Shown here: in pieces, positions 23,630 to 31,047 of the stretch
How positions within the stretch are numbered: position 1 is the first letter of the stretch
Layout of the letters: every line of letters starts with the position of its first letter
Notes under the pieces: model-generated
The model's database searches: none
Told to the model about the DNA's origin: nothing
The model's input: the letters and a program-made list of their open reading frames with translations, nothing else
Program-made: the position numbers and the translations under genes
Virus record (IMG/VR): IMGVR_UViG_3300036770_002966
Location: 1 to 33,972 of that record
Direction: 5' to 3' (one strand)
Length of the DNA stretch: 33,972 bases
From: a virus

Positions 23630-23907
23630 TGTTCCCCCACAAAGACGCCTCAAACTACAAATTCATCCACCTGTACGGTGGCCCGCTCGACGGCAAAATC
23701 GTGCCTATCCAGTTGGACGGCTACAGCATGACCGTCACCATCGGCGTCAACACCCCCGAAGACATCGAAGACGGCCTCGGCGACCCTGATAAGCCGTTAC
23801 GCCTCGAAACACTCACCTACGCCCCCACCAGCGTTTACGACATCGACAACCACATCTGGCGGCTCTTGGAGCCCACGATCAAAGGAGAAACCGCCCATGA
23901 ACCGTGA
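23629..23907 (+). CDS. Conserved small phage protein
   Basis: This 92-aa protein shares one base with the previous stop (TGATG). FIHLYGGPLDGKIVPI near residue 12 and VYDIDNHIWRLLEP near the C-terminus are patterns seen in a small early-gene family of actinophages. Function unknown. It overlaps the WhiB gene by 11 bases. Confidence 0.6.
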   Translation: MFPHKDASNYKFIHLYGGPLDGKIVPIQLDGYSMTVTIGVNTPEDIEDGLGDPDKPLRLETLTYAPTSVYDIDNHIWRLLEPTIKGETAHEP

Positions 23908-24340
23908 ATGGATGAAACAAGCCGCCTGCCGAGGCATGGACCCCGGATTCTTCATGCCCGAGCGAGGAGACGCCAACCTCATCAAAGCCGCCAAACAAAT
24001 CTGCGACACCTGCCCCGTCAAGAACGAATGCCGAGACTACGGTCTTGAAGAACACCGACGCTCCGACCTTGACGGCATCTTCGGCGGCCTCACCAAAATC
24101 GAACGGCTCCGCATCCTCCGCACCGAAAACCTACCCCGCCGACGCCAAACACCACTCAACCGGCGAAACCTTATCGACGATTATCTACTCCGACCGTGCG
24201 GAACAGAAAGCGCCTATAGCCGCCATTTGCGACGCAACGAAAAACCTTGTGAAGCGTGCAGGAAAGAACACGCCCGCCTGGCCGCCGAATATCGCCAACT
24301 TCGTGGTAGGCCAAGTCGAGCAAAAACTAAAGTGGCCTGA
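23897..24340 (+). CDS. WhiB-family transcription factor with C-terminal zinc module
   Basis: This 147-aa protein has the WhiB iron-sulfur cysteines C11, C36, C39 and C45 (C, then CDTC-x5-C) and the family turn GIFGG (usually GVWGG). WhiB proteins bind the housekeeping sigma factor and a [4Fe-4S] cluster to reprogram transcription, and are limited to actinobacteria and their phages. The C-terminal 50 residues contain CGTESAYSRHLRRNEKPCEAC (C101, H110, C118, C121), the same module as the separate 53-aa gene at 19871. Phage WhiB proteins can block host sporulation or septation and exclude competitors. Start context GGAGAAACCGCCC. Confidence 0.85.
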   Translation: MNREWMKQAACRGMDPGFFMPERGDANLIKAAKQICDTCPVKNECRDYGLEEHRRSDLDGIFGGLTKIERLRILRTENLPRRRQTPLNRRNLIDDYLLRPCGTESAYSRHLRRNEKPCEACRKEHARLAAEYRQLRGRPSRAKTKVA

Positions 24341-24675
24341 TGGCAAATCCGCAGAAACGCAAAGGGGACGCAGCCGAACGTGAACTCGCCCACAAACTCA
24401 ACGACCTTCTGGGCCTCCCAGTTCGCCGCAAACTCGGCGCCGGCCGAACCGACGACACCGGCGACATTGACGGACTTCCCAACTGCACTGCTCAAGCCAA
24501 AAACTATGCCGACGTACTTCGAGCGATCCGTGAAGGACTTGCCGCCGTGGAGGTTCAGAGGGACAACGCCGGAACAACTCACAGCGTTCTGTTCGTCCGT
24601 CGCAGGGGCGGCGAGTGGATCGCCGTCCAAAGCCTAGAGAGTTGGGCCACGATGTTTCGTGAGACCCTTGATTGA
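24340..24675 (+). CDS. PD-(D/E)XK nuclease, Holliday-junction-resolvase-like
   Basis: This 111-aa protein starts on the last base of the WhiB stop. KGDAAERELAHKL (E13, E15), RTDDTGDIDG (D42, D44) and AQAKNY (Q52, K54) form the active site seen in archaeal-type (Hjc-like) and phage resolvases. It probably trims or resolves branched DNA before packaging. Confidence 0.78.
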   Translation: MANPQKRKGDAAERELAHKLNDLLGLPVRRKLGAGRTDDTGDIDGLPNCTAQAKNYADVLRAIREGLAAVEVQRDNAGTTHSVLFVRRRGGEWIAVQSLESWATMFRETLD

Positions 24676-24743
24676 CCTATTTCTGACCGCCGTCTGCGTG
24701 GTCTACAGTTTCATTCTTATCGCCGCACTTGGAGGTGCCACCA

Positions 24744-27335
24744 GTGACCGAAACCGCCCACAACCCCGACCCCATCCACCAAGAAGCCCTCAGACTCGCC
24801 GCCCACGGACTCCACATCCTCCCAATCAAACCCGGCCACAAACGGCCACCAATGACCGCCTGGCAGAACGCCGCCACCACCGACCCACGCACCGTCGATA
24901 ACTGGTACACCGGCCTCTACAGGGGCCACGGCATCGGCATCGCCACCGGCCACGCAGGCCTATTCGTTCTTGACATCGACGAACACCACCCCGAAGCATC
25001 CGGCCACGACACCCTTGAGCAACTCATCGCCGAACACGGCCCGCTACCCGACACCTGGCAAGTCGCCACCGGCAGTGGTGGAACCCACTATTACCTGCGT
25101 TCACCGATTCCGATCACCAATGACGCCGGCCGCAGGTTGGGCCCCGGCATTGATATTCGTGGAATCGGCGGCCAAGTCCTCGCACCACCCACCATCCATC
25201 CCAACGGCCAGCCCTACACCTGGATCATCGGCCACGAACCCGACGACCTACCCCTCGCCGACGCCCCCGACTGGCTCCTCAAACTCCTGAAACCTGAACT
25301 ACAACCCGCCACCACCACCCCACAGATCAACAAAACCCGAAACCATGATCTATGGGACGAGCTTGACGACTCACCCGCCGCCCACTACAACAACAACCAC
25401 ACCTGGAACGAACTTCTCACCGCCGACGGCTGGCAGTTAGATCACATCTCATCAAACGGCGAACAGCACTGGACCCGCCCCGGCAAAGACAACGGCACCT
25501 CAGCGACCCTCGGCTACCAAGGCCGAGATGCGCTCACCGTGTTCACCAGCGCCCTCACATGGCTCCCAGAAGGCACCTACTCACGTTTCGGCTACTACGC
25601 CTGCCGACACCACAACGGTGACCGTTCCCAGGCCGCACGGGCCATCAGGCAAGAGACCCGCAACACCATAACCCTTCCCCCGTCGGTAGAGAACTGCAAC
25701 GACGACTGGCCCGAACCCACCCCACTCAACCAACCCACCCCCAGCCCCGAATTCCCCACCCACACCCTCCCAACCTGGATCACCAACTACACCCAACAAA
25801 TCGCCGACAACCTCCAAGTCGCCCCCGACCTACCCAACACCCTCGCCCTCGGCGCCCTCTCCGTCTGCGCCCTCGGAAACACCAAAATCCACTACCGACG
25901 CAACAACTGGACCCAACCACTCAACATCTACGCATCCGTCGCCCTCCCACCCTCCGCAGGCAAATCACCCGCCAAAGCCGCCATGTTCGCCCCCCTCGAA
26001 CAACTCGAAATCCGACGCCTCCAACAAGCCCAACAAAACAAACACCACAACGAGTCAGCCAAACGCATCCTCGACAAACGCCTACGAGACCTCGAAGAAA
26101 AACTCGCCAAACTCCCACCCGGCAGCGATGAAGCACTCGTCACCCAACACCTCCTCAACGACACCATCAGCGACCTCGCCCAACACGCACACACACCATC
26201 CGGCCGGCTCCTCGCCGACGACGCCACCACCGAAGCCCTCGGAGTCGCCCTCGCCGAAGCAGGCGGCAACATCGCCGTCATCTCATCAGAAGGTGGCATC
26301 TTCGACCGCATGGCCGGCCTCTACTCAGAAGGCCAAATCAATCTCGACCTATACCTTGAAGCCTGGTCAGGTGGCCGATACGTCGTCGACCGCATCAAAC
26401 GAGACCCCATCAACATCCCCTCAGCCAACCTCGTCGTCATCACCACCATCCAACCCCACACCCTTAACGAAATCGGCGCCCGAAAAGCATTCGCCGGTAG
26501 GGGCCTCACCGCCCGCTTCCTCCTCTGCCAACCAGCCTCAAACGTCGGCACCAGAGACAGACTCCGACACTCCAACGCCGACCAACACGCCCAAACCACC
26601 TACGAAGCCCATTTGACCGACATCGCCGAAACCCACCACGGCAAACCCCGCACCCTCACCCTTGATCCCGAAGCCGACGAAACGTTCGCCCACTGGGACC
26701 AAGCGCTCGAGAACCGCTGCGGCCCCGGCCACGAGCTGGAACACCTCAACGAATGGGTCGGCAAACTTCGGGCCAACGTCATCCGCATCGCCGGCCTACT
26801 CCACCTCGCCAACCACCACCCCGACGACCTCGTCGGCCCTGAGACGATCCGAGACGCCATCACCCTCGGCAACTACTACCTCGATCACATGATCGCCATC
26901 TCCGACGGCTGGGGAGTCGACGAAAGCATCATCCAAGCCAAGAAACTGTTGCAGTGGGCAGAACGAAGCGACACCACCCAAATCACCCTCCGAGAACTTA
27001 TGCGAAGCAACCAACGAGCGTTCCCCGACCTCGACTCCATCCGTGGCCCATTGACGATGCTGATCGAAAATGGGTGGGTTCGCCCTGTGGATAACCTGCC
27101 GATCAGTTTTGTTCCGGCCCGAGGAAAACCATCGCCACTTTTGGAATTTCATCCGAATGTGAAGCCAAAAACCGCTAAACAGTCTGAAGTTGTCACGCAT
27201 GTCATGCATGTCACCATAAGGGGGGAATCAGATAACTCACTCACTCTAAAAGAGACAACCTCCTCGCCCCCCACCCCCGATGACATGCATGACATGCGTG
27301 ACAACCCACCCGACCCCCTCGACCTCCTCGACTAG
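24744..27335 (+). CDS. Primase-polymerase / DUF3987 helicase-like replication protein
   Basis: This 863-aa protein starts at the GTG preceded by GGAGGT with correct spacing; a TTG 15 bases upstream lies too close to that site. Residues 1-180 are the AEP-type primase-polymerase: VLDIDE (D77, D79), GSGGTHYYLR (H115), GIDIRGIGGQVLAPPTIHP (D137). Residues 360 onward match DUF3987, with an ATP-binding loop LPPSAGKSP (about 402-409), SSEGGIFDRM and TTIQPHTLNEI. This is a single-polypeptide replication initiator/helicase. No replicative DNA polymerase is encoded, so the host replisome must be recruited. The last 50 codons contain a large inverted repeat, probably the origin. The middle has extreme C-rich codon use. 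Confidence 0.85.
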   Translation: MTETAHNPDPIHQEALRLAAHGLHILPIKPGHKRPPMTAWQNAATTDPRTVDNWYTGLYRGHGIGIATGHAGLFVLDIDEHHPEASGHDTLEQLIAEHGPLPDTWQVATGSGGTHYYLRSPIPITNDAGRRLGPGIDIRGIGGQVLAPPTIHPNGQPYTWIIGHEPDDLPLADAPDWLLKLLKPELQPATTTPQINKTRNHDLWDELDDSPAAHYNNNHTWNELLTADGWQLDHISSNGEQHWTRPGKDNGTSATLGYQGRDALTVFTSALTWLPEGTYSRFGYYACRHHNGDRSQAARAIRQETRNTITLPPSVENCNDDWPEPTPLNQPTPSPEFPTHTLPTWITNYTQQIADNLQVAPDLPNTLALGALSVCALGNTKIHYRRNNWTQPLNIYASVALPPSAGKSPAKAAMFAPLEQLEIRRLQQAQQNKHHNESAKRILDKRLRDLEEKLAKLPPGSDEALVTQHLLNDTISDLAQHAHTPSGRLLADDATTEALGVALAEAGGNIAVISSEGGIFDRMAGLYSEGQINLDLYLEAWSGGRYVVDRIKRDPINIPSANLVVITTIQPHTLNEIGARKAFAGRGLTARFLLCQPASNVGTRDRLRHSNADQHAQTTYEAHLTDIAETHHGKPRTLTLDPEADETFAHWDQALENRCGPGHELEHLNEWVGKLRANVIRIAGLLHLANHHPDDLVGPETIRDAITLGNYYLDHMIAISDGWGVDESIIQAKKLLQWAERSDTTQITLRELMRSNQRAFPDLDSIRGPLTMLIENGWVRPVDNLPISFVPARGKPSPLLEFHPNVKPKTAKQSEVVTHVMHVTIRGESDNSLTLKETTSSPPTPDDMHDMRDNPPDPLDLLD

Positions 27336-27344
27336 TTATCCACA
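27189..27344 (+). other. Candidate replication origin: inverted iteron arms plus DnaA box
   Basis: A 25-bp perfect inverted repeat lies at 27189-27213 and 27281-27305. Each arm carries three copies of TGTCA (or its complement) at 9-bp spacing, unit TGTCAYGCA. The 67-bp spacer contains G6 (27220-27225) and C6 (27267-27272), which can extend the stem, and an A/T-richer middle (27226-27257). TTATCCACA, the exact consensus DnaA box, follows at 27336-27344 just after the primase stop. Iterons, dyad symmetry and a DnaA box beside the initiator gene are hallmarks of theta origins. No assay is available, so origin function is inference; an operator for a regulator of the downstream genes is an alternative. 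Confidence 0.6.
27336..27344 (+). promoter_or_regulatory. Consensus DnaA box TTATCCACA
   Basis: An exact 9-of-9 match to the classical DnaA box, immediately after the primase TAG (27333-27335) and 31 bases from the inverted repeat. One box alone could arise by chance, but the position in the only intergenic gap next to the iterons makes it meaningful. Confidence 0.6.
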
Positions 27345-27360
27345 GGCCAAGGACACCACC

Positions 27361-27831
27361 ATGACCAACCCCACACACCAACTCCAAGCCACCCTCCGAA
27401 CCCTCACCGCACTCGCCCACCGCTACCCCACCTGGCGCCGCTGGATCACCGACAACCTCCCCGACGGCTACCCCACCGCCAGCGACAGCCCCGGCGGCTC
27501 GAGCAACATCAGCAACCCCACCCTCAACACCACCCTCGCCCGCCAACAACTACACACACTCCTCACCGACGCCGCCCGAACCATCGAACAACTCCACGAC
27601 CTCACCAACCGACTCCACAACCTCACCCAACAAGGCCCCAAACAAACCGACCACAAAGGCCAACGATGCTCCGGCACCATCGACCCCACCTGCAACAAAC
27701 TCGCCGACGGACGCCACCACAAAACCGGCCTCTGCGACCAATGCTGGCAACGCCACTACCGCCAACAACGAAACACTGAAACAACCAGGCAAACACCACA
27801 AACCACCCAAAAACGTGGTACTATCCGATAG
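27361..27831 (+). CDS. Helical protein with C-terminal zinc ribbon
   Basis: This 156-aa protein starts at an ATG 25 bases after the primase stop, preceded by a weak ribosome site (AAGGACACC). The N-terminal 100 residues are helical (LQATLRTLTALAHRYPTWRRW, later ARTIEQLHDLTNRLHNL). Residues 100-130 have C-x6-C ... C-x2-C (CSGTIDPTC, CDQC), a likely zinc ribbon, and the tail is Gln/Thr-rich. Strong C-rich codon use (first 60 bases: 5 G, 33 C). It may act at the adjacent origin candidate (inference). Confidence 0.6.
   Translation: MTNPTHQLQATLRTLTALAHRYPTWRRWITDNLPDGYPTASDSPGGSSNISNPTLNTTLARQQLHTLLTDAARTIEQLHDLTNRLHNLTQQGPKQTDHKGQRCSGTIDPTCNKLADGRHHKTGLCDQCWQRHYRQQRNTETTRQTPQTTQKRGTIR
27816..27824 (+). 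promoter_or_regulatory. Possible extended -10 promoter TGGTACTAT
   Basis: The TGN extension plus TACTAT (27819-27824, same hexamer as the promoter at 19277) is located so that transcription would begin near 27831, next to the TTG at 27832. No recognisable -35 is present, and the following gene lacks a Shine-Dalgarno, consistent with leaderless start. Moderate to low certainty. Confidence 0.35.
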
Positions 27832-27843
27832 TTGGTCGCCCTC

Positions 27844-28515
27844 ATGGCAAAACCCCAATATTCCGGCCCCTGGCAACGCATCCGCCGAACCATCCTCGAA
27901 CGAGACAACCACCTCTGCCAAATCGCAGGCCCCGGCTGCACCACCACAGCCACCCAAGTCGACCACATCAAACCCGTCCACAACGGCGGAGCCTGGTACG
28001 ACCCCAACAACCTTCGAGCCTCCTGCGCCACCTGCAACAACAAACGAGCCGACAACCGGCCCACCGAACAATGGCGCACCGCCCGCACCCGCATCGCCCT
28101 CGTCATCGGCCCACCAGGCGCAGGAAAAACAACCTGGGTGGACAACAACAAAGGCCCCCACGATCTAGTCGTCGACTACGACAAACTGGCGGGGGCAATT
28201 GGCGGGGCCCCCAACCCAGCCCAGGACGCCCCCACCAACCCCCTCCACGAAGCCACCAACGCAGCACGAAACGCAATCCTCCGTGGCCTACGCCAAGGAA
28301 AGTTCAACGTCGGACGGGCCTGGATTATCTCTGCGAATCCGAAAGCAGAGGAGATGTTTCCCTACCACCGGGTCGTGGTGGTGGACCCAGGCCCCGAAGA
28401 AGTCAAACGACGATTGGCCGAGGCCGGTCGACCAGCCCGGTATCGTCAGCTCGTCGATCAGTGGTACGCCACGAGGAGAGGTGAGGTCAGCGATGACGGC
28501 TCGAGACCCTGGTAG
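27844..28515 (+). CDS. HNH endonuclease fused to P-loop kinase-like domain
   Basis: This 223-aa protein (from ATG; a TTG at 27832 is an in-frame alternative) has residues 1-80 as an HNH nuclease: C25 and C32, VDHIKP (H41), NLRASCATCNNKRAD (N56, C61, C64). Residues 84-210 form a P-loop phosphotransferase: LVIGPPGAGKT (Walker A, K95), VVDYDKLAGAIG after it, and a lid-like VKRRLAEAGRPARYRQLV near the C-terminus, as in polynucleotide-kinase-like enzymes. HNH proteins next to terminase help cut cos ends in HK97-like phages. A kinase domain on the same chain could phosphorylate the new 5' ends (inference). Confidence 0.8.
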   Translation: MAKPQYSGPWQRIRRTILERDNHLCQIAGPGCTTTATQVDHIKPVHNGGAWYDPNNLRASCATCNNKRADNRPTEQWRTARTRIALVIGPPGAGKTTWVDNNKGPHDLVVDYDKLAGAIGGAPNPAQDAPTNPLHEATNAARNAILRGLRQGKFNVGRAWIISANPKAEEMFPYHRVVVVDPGPEEVKRRLAEAGRPARYRQLVDQWYATRRGEVSDDGSRPW

Positions 28516-28521
28516 GAGGGA

Positions 28522-28553
28522 CGGGGGTACCCCCGCAGCGGATTTGGGGCCCC
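28522..28553 (+). other. Palindromes upstream of terminase: possible cos/pac region
   Basis: The 96-bp gap 28516-28611 contains a perfect 14-bp palindrome CGGGGGTACCCCCG (28522-28535) and an 8-bp palindrome GGGGCCCC (28546-28553). It lies between the HNH gene and the terminase genes and coincides with the reversal of G/C strand bias. These are features expected of a packaging site, but a terminator is another possibility since no T-run follows. Confidence 0.4.
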
Positions 28554-28611
28554 GCCAAGACCCCACAAGCCCCGTCTTTATCTCCCCGGCTCGGAAACTT
28601 TCGGGGGCATC

Positions 28612-29403
28612 GTGAAAGTACTCAGCCTCGGCGCCGGCGTTCAGTCGTCAACGCTCCTGCTCATGGCGTGCCGTGACGAGATCGAAAGACCCGACGTTGC
28701 GATCTTTGTGGACCTCGGTTGGGAACTTCCAGCCACCTACGAATGGCTGAACGGCGTGCTGATCCCCGAAGCCGACCGGGCCGGGCTTGAACTGCGTGTC
28801 GTGAAGTCGGCCGACATTCGATCTGATCTGATTCAGGACGACGGCAAGCGGATCATGGCGCCGTTGTTCGTGCGTCGGCCTGATGGCAAGCGGGGCCAGT
28901 TGCAGCATCAGTGTTCTCGGCAACTCAAAATGAAGCCGGTGATGCGTGAGGCCCGAAAGATGATGGGTGCCGGTGAGCGTGGGGTGCTGCGGGCCGATCT
29001 GTTCCTTGAGGTGTGGCTCGGGATTTCGACCGATGAGACTGGCCGCATTCGTGGTGATGCGCCGACTCGGACCGCTTGGCGGTATCCGCTCTGTGAGATT
29101 GGGATGTCACGGTCGGATTGTGATGCTTGGTTGGCTGATCGTGGTTTTGGTCAGCCACCAAGGTCGAGTTGTGTCGGCTGTCCGTTCCGGTCGATGGCGT
29201 CGTGGCGGGAGATGAAGACCAGGATGCCCGATGTTTTTGCTGATGCTGTCGAGGTGGATCGCCTGGTTCGGGACAAGTGGCGTAATCGTGGCGAGGTCTT
29301 CTTGCATTCGTCGTTGCAGCCGTTGGATCAGGCGATCACGGAGGAACCGCCGTCACTTTTCTCGGATTTTGAGTTTGAGTGTTCGGGAATGTGTGGTGTT
29401 TGA
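28612..29403 (+). CDS. PP-loop (PAPS-reductase-like) ATPase
   Basis: This 263-aa protein starts at a GTG preceded by GGGGG. The adenine-nucleotide alpha-hydrolase fold begins with VLSLGAGVQSSTLL (loop residues 7-13, a variant of SGGxDS), followed by AIFVDLGWELPATYEWL. Cysteines C101, C187, C190, C257 and C261 could hold an iron-sulfur cluster or catalyse sulfur transfer. The family activates substrates by adenylylation, and relatives act in sulfate reduction, tRNA thiolation and DndC-type DNA phosphorothioation. No other dnd genes are seen. Role in the phage unknown; base or backbone modification is possible. First gene on the G-rich side of the skew switch. Confidence 0.78.
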   Translation: MKVLSLGAGVQSSTLLLMACRDEIERPDVAIFVDLGWELPATYEWLNGVLIPEADRAGLELRVVKSADIRSDLIQDDGKRIMAPLFVRRPDGKRGQLQHQCSRQLKMKPVMREARKMMGAGERGVLRADLFLEVWLGISTDETGRIRGDAPTRTAWRYPLCEIGMSRSDCDAWLADRGFGQPPRSSCVGCPFRSMASWREMKTRMPDVFADAVEVDRLVRDKWRNRGEVFLHSSLQPLDQAITEEPPSLFSDFEFECSGMCGV

Positions 29404-29705
29404 TGGCCGCTAAAAAGAAGCCTGCGACACCGAAACTGGCTTATGGCCGGAACCGAACTGCCGTCGAGGAGATGTTGGCGGCGATGCGTCAGGCCGGTTT
29501 GCTCGAGAACATTGACGCCGCTCGGGTGGCGATGTTGCAGGCTTTGGCTGATGCTGTAGATATGGAGCCGACGAATGCTTCGCTTTGGCGGGAGTATCGT
29601 GCGGCTGAATCTTCGATCAGAGAGAACACCGCCCATGACCAAGACGATTTCAAAGAGCTCCTTGCTTCATTGTCTGCCGAGGTTCGCGACTCCTCGTCGG
29701 CCTGA
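29403..29705 (+). CDS. Small terminase subunit
   Basis: This 100-aa protein overlaps the previous stop by one base. The helical pattern RNRTAVEEMLAAMRQAGLLENIDAARVAMLQALADAVD followed by NASLWREYRAAE and ELLASLSAEVRD is a recognisable actinophage TerS family. It binds the packaging site and delivers DNA to the large subunit, with which it overlaps by 71 bases. Confidence 0.8.
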   Translation: MAAKKKPATPKLAYGRNRTAVEEMLAAMRQAGLLENIDAARVAMLQALADAVDMEPTNASLWREYRAAESSIRENTAHDQDDFKELLASLSAEVRDSSSA

Positions 29706-31047
29706 GCGCCGGAATCGGGGTCGTGAGGTGGCGGCGATTGCGAAGCAGTTAGGTCAGCCGTTGATGCCGTGGCAGCAATTGGTTGCCGATGTGGCGTCCG
29801 AGCTTGATCCTGAGACTGGTTTGCCAGCGTTTCGTGAGGTTGTGGTCACGGTGCCTCGCCAGTCGGGGAAGACGACGATGGTGTTGGCGTATGAGTTGCA
29901 TCGTGCGTTGATGTGGGGTCGGCCGCAGCGGATTGCGTATACGGCGCAGACTGGTTTTGATGCTCGACGGAAGTTGATTGACGATCAGGCGCCGATTTTG
30001 TTGGGGTCGCCTTTGTCGGCTGCGGTTGAGAAGGTGCAGAAGGCGCAGGGTAATGAGGCGATTGTTTTCAAGAATGGGTCAAGGATTGATGTGTTGGCGT
30101 CGTCGGAGTCGGCGGGTCACGGTCGGACGCTCGATCTCCCGATTCTTGATGAGGTTTTCGCCGATGCGGATGACCGGCGTGAGCAGGCTTTGTTGCCGGC
30201 GATGTCCACTCGGCCGGATGCGCAGTTGTTCGTTGTGTCAACGATGGGGACGGAGGCAAGCACATATCTAAACCGAAAGGTGGAGACAGGTCGGAGCGCC
30301 GTCGTCGAGGGGTTGGCAAGTGGGATCGCATATTTCGAGTGGAGCGCCGAGGCCGACGCCGATATAGATGATCCCGATACTTGGCGGTCTTGTATGCCCG
30401 CTCTTGGTCATACGATCACATTGGCGACGGTCGAGCACGCTCGTCGGACGATGTCGGAGGGTGATTTTCGTCGGTCAATGTTGAATCAGAAGACGATTTC
30501 TGATGAGCGAGTGATCCCGGTTGGGGTGTGGGGTGAGGTGTGTTCGGAGGATGTCGCACCGAGCGGTCGTTTGGTGTTTGCATTGGATGTGAATCCTGAG
30601 CGGTCGGCGTCGGCGGTGGCGGTGGCTGATGGGTCGGGTCGGGGTGAGTTGGTGGAGTTTCGGTCTGGTGTCGGCTGGGTGGTCGATCGGGTCGTGGAAT
30701 TGTGCAAGAAGTGGGAGGCGTCGGTTCGGTTGGATGCGTATTCGCCGGCCGGGTCGTTGGCTGATGAGCTCGTGGCTCGTGGTGTGCGGGTGGATCGGTA
30801 TGCGACTCGTGAGGTGTCGTATGCGTGCGGCTCGTTTTTTGATCGTTTGATGGATCGGAAGGTTTCGGTTCGGCGTCACGCAGCGTTGGATGAGGCGGCG
30901 GCTGGTGCTCGTCGCCGGTCGACTGGTGATTCGTGGGTGTGGGCTCGCAGGGATGCGGAGTGTGATGTGTCGCCGTTGATCGCTCTCACGTTGGCGTTGG
31001 ATGCGAAGGCGTCGGCTGAACCTGAGTTGTGGGTGGCGTTCGAATGA
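29635..31047 (+). CDS. Large terminase subunit
   Basis: This 470-aa protein has Walker A VPRQSGKTT (residues 73-81), Walker B LPILDE (D172, E173) and C-motif VVSTMG (near residue 205). The C-terminal nuclease begins with VFALDVNPERSASAVAVAD, whose first Asp is the usual metal ligand. It powers DNA packaging and cuts the concatemer. The start at 29635 has the GAGAACACCGCCC context; an upstream start would extend further into TerS. Very G-rich codon use (30601-30660: 33 G, 9 C). Confidence 0.92.
   Translation: MTKTISKSSLLHCLPRFATPRRPERRNRGREVAAIAKQLGQPLMPWQQLVADVASELDPETGLPAFREVVVTVPRQSGKTTMVLAYELHRALMWGRPQRIAYTAQTGFDARRKLIDDQAPILLGSPLSAAVEKVQKAQGNEAIVFKNGSRIDVLASSESAGHGRTLDLPILDEVFADADDRREQALLPAMSTRPDAQLFVVSTMGTEASTYLNRKVETGRSAVVEGLASGIAYFEWSAEADADIDDPDTWRSCMPALGHTITLATVEHARRTMSEGDFRRSMLNQKTISDERVIPVGVWGEVCSEDVAPSGRLVFALDVNPERSASAVAVADGSGRGELVEFRSGVGWVVDRVVELCKKWEASVRLDAYSPAGSLADELVARGVRVDRYATREVSYACGSFFDRLMDRKVSVRRHAALDEAAAGARRRSTGDSWVWARRDAECDVSPLIALTLALDAKASAEPELWVAFE

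Noticed and set aside
24660-24743. Possible promoter before the primase gene (TTGATT/TTGACC with TACAGT)
   Set aside because: Spacing between candidate boxes is 15 or more than 25 bases; no convincing pair.
24659-24901. 80-codon open frame with one TM-like segment upstream of the primase-polymerase gene
   Set aside because: Two thirds overlap the primase gene out of frame, with low-complexity Pro/Arg content; only the first 28 residues look membrane-like. No Shine-Dalgarno supports its GTG.
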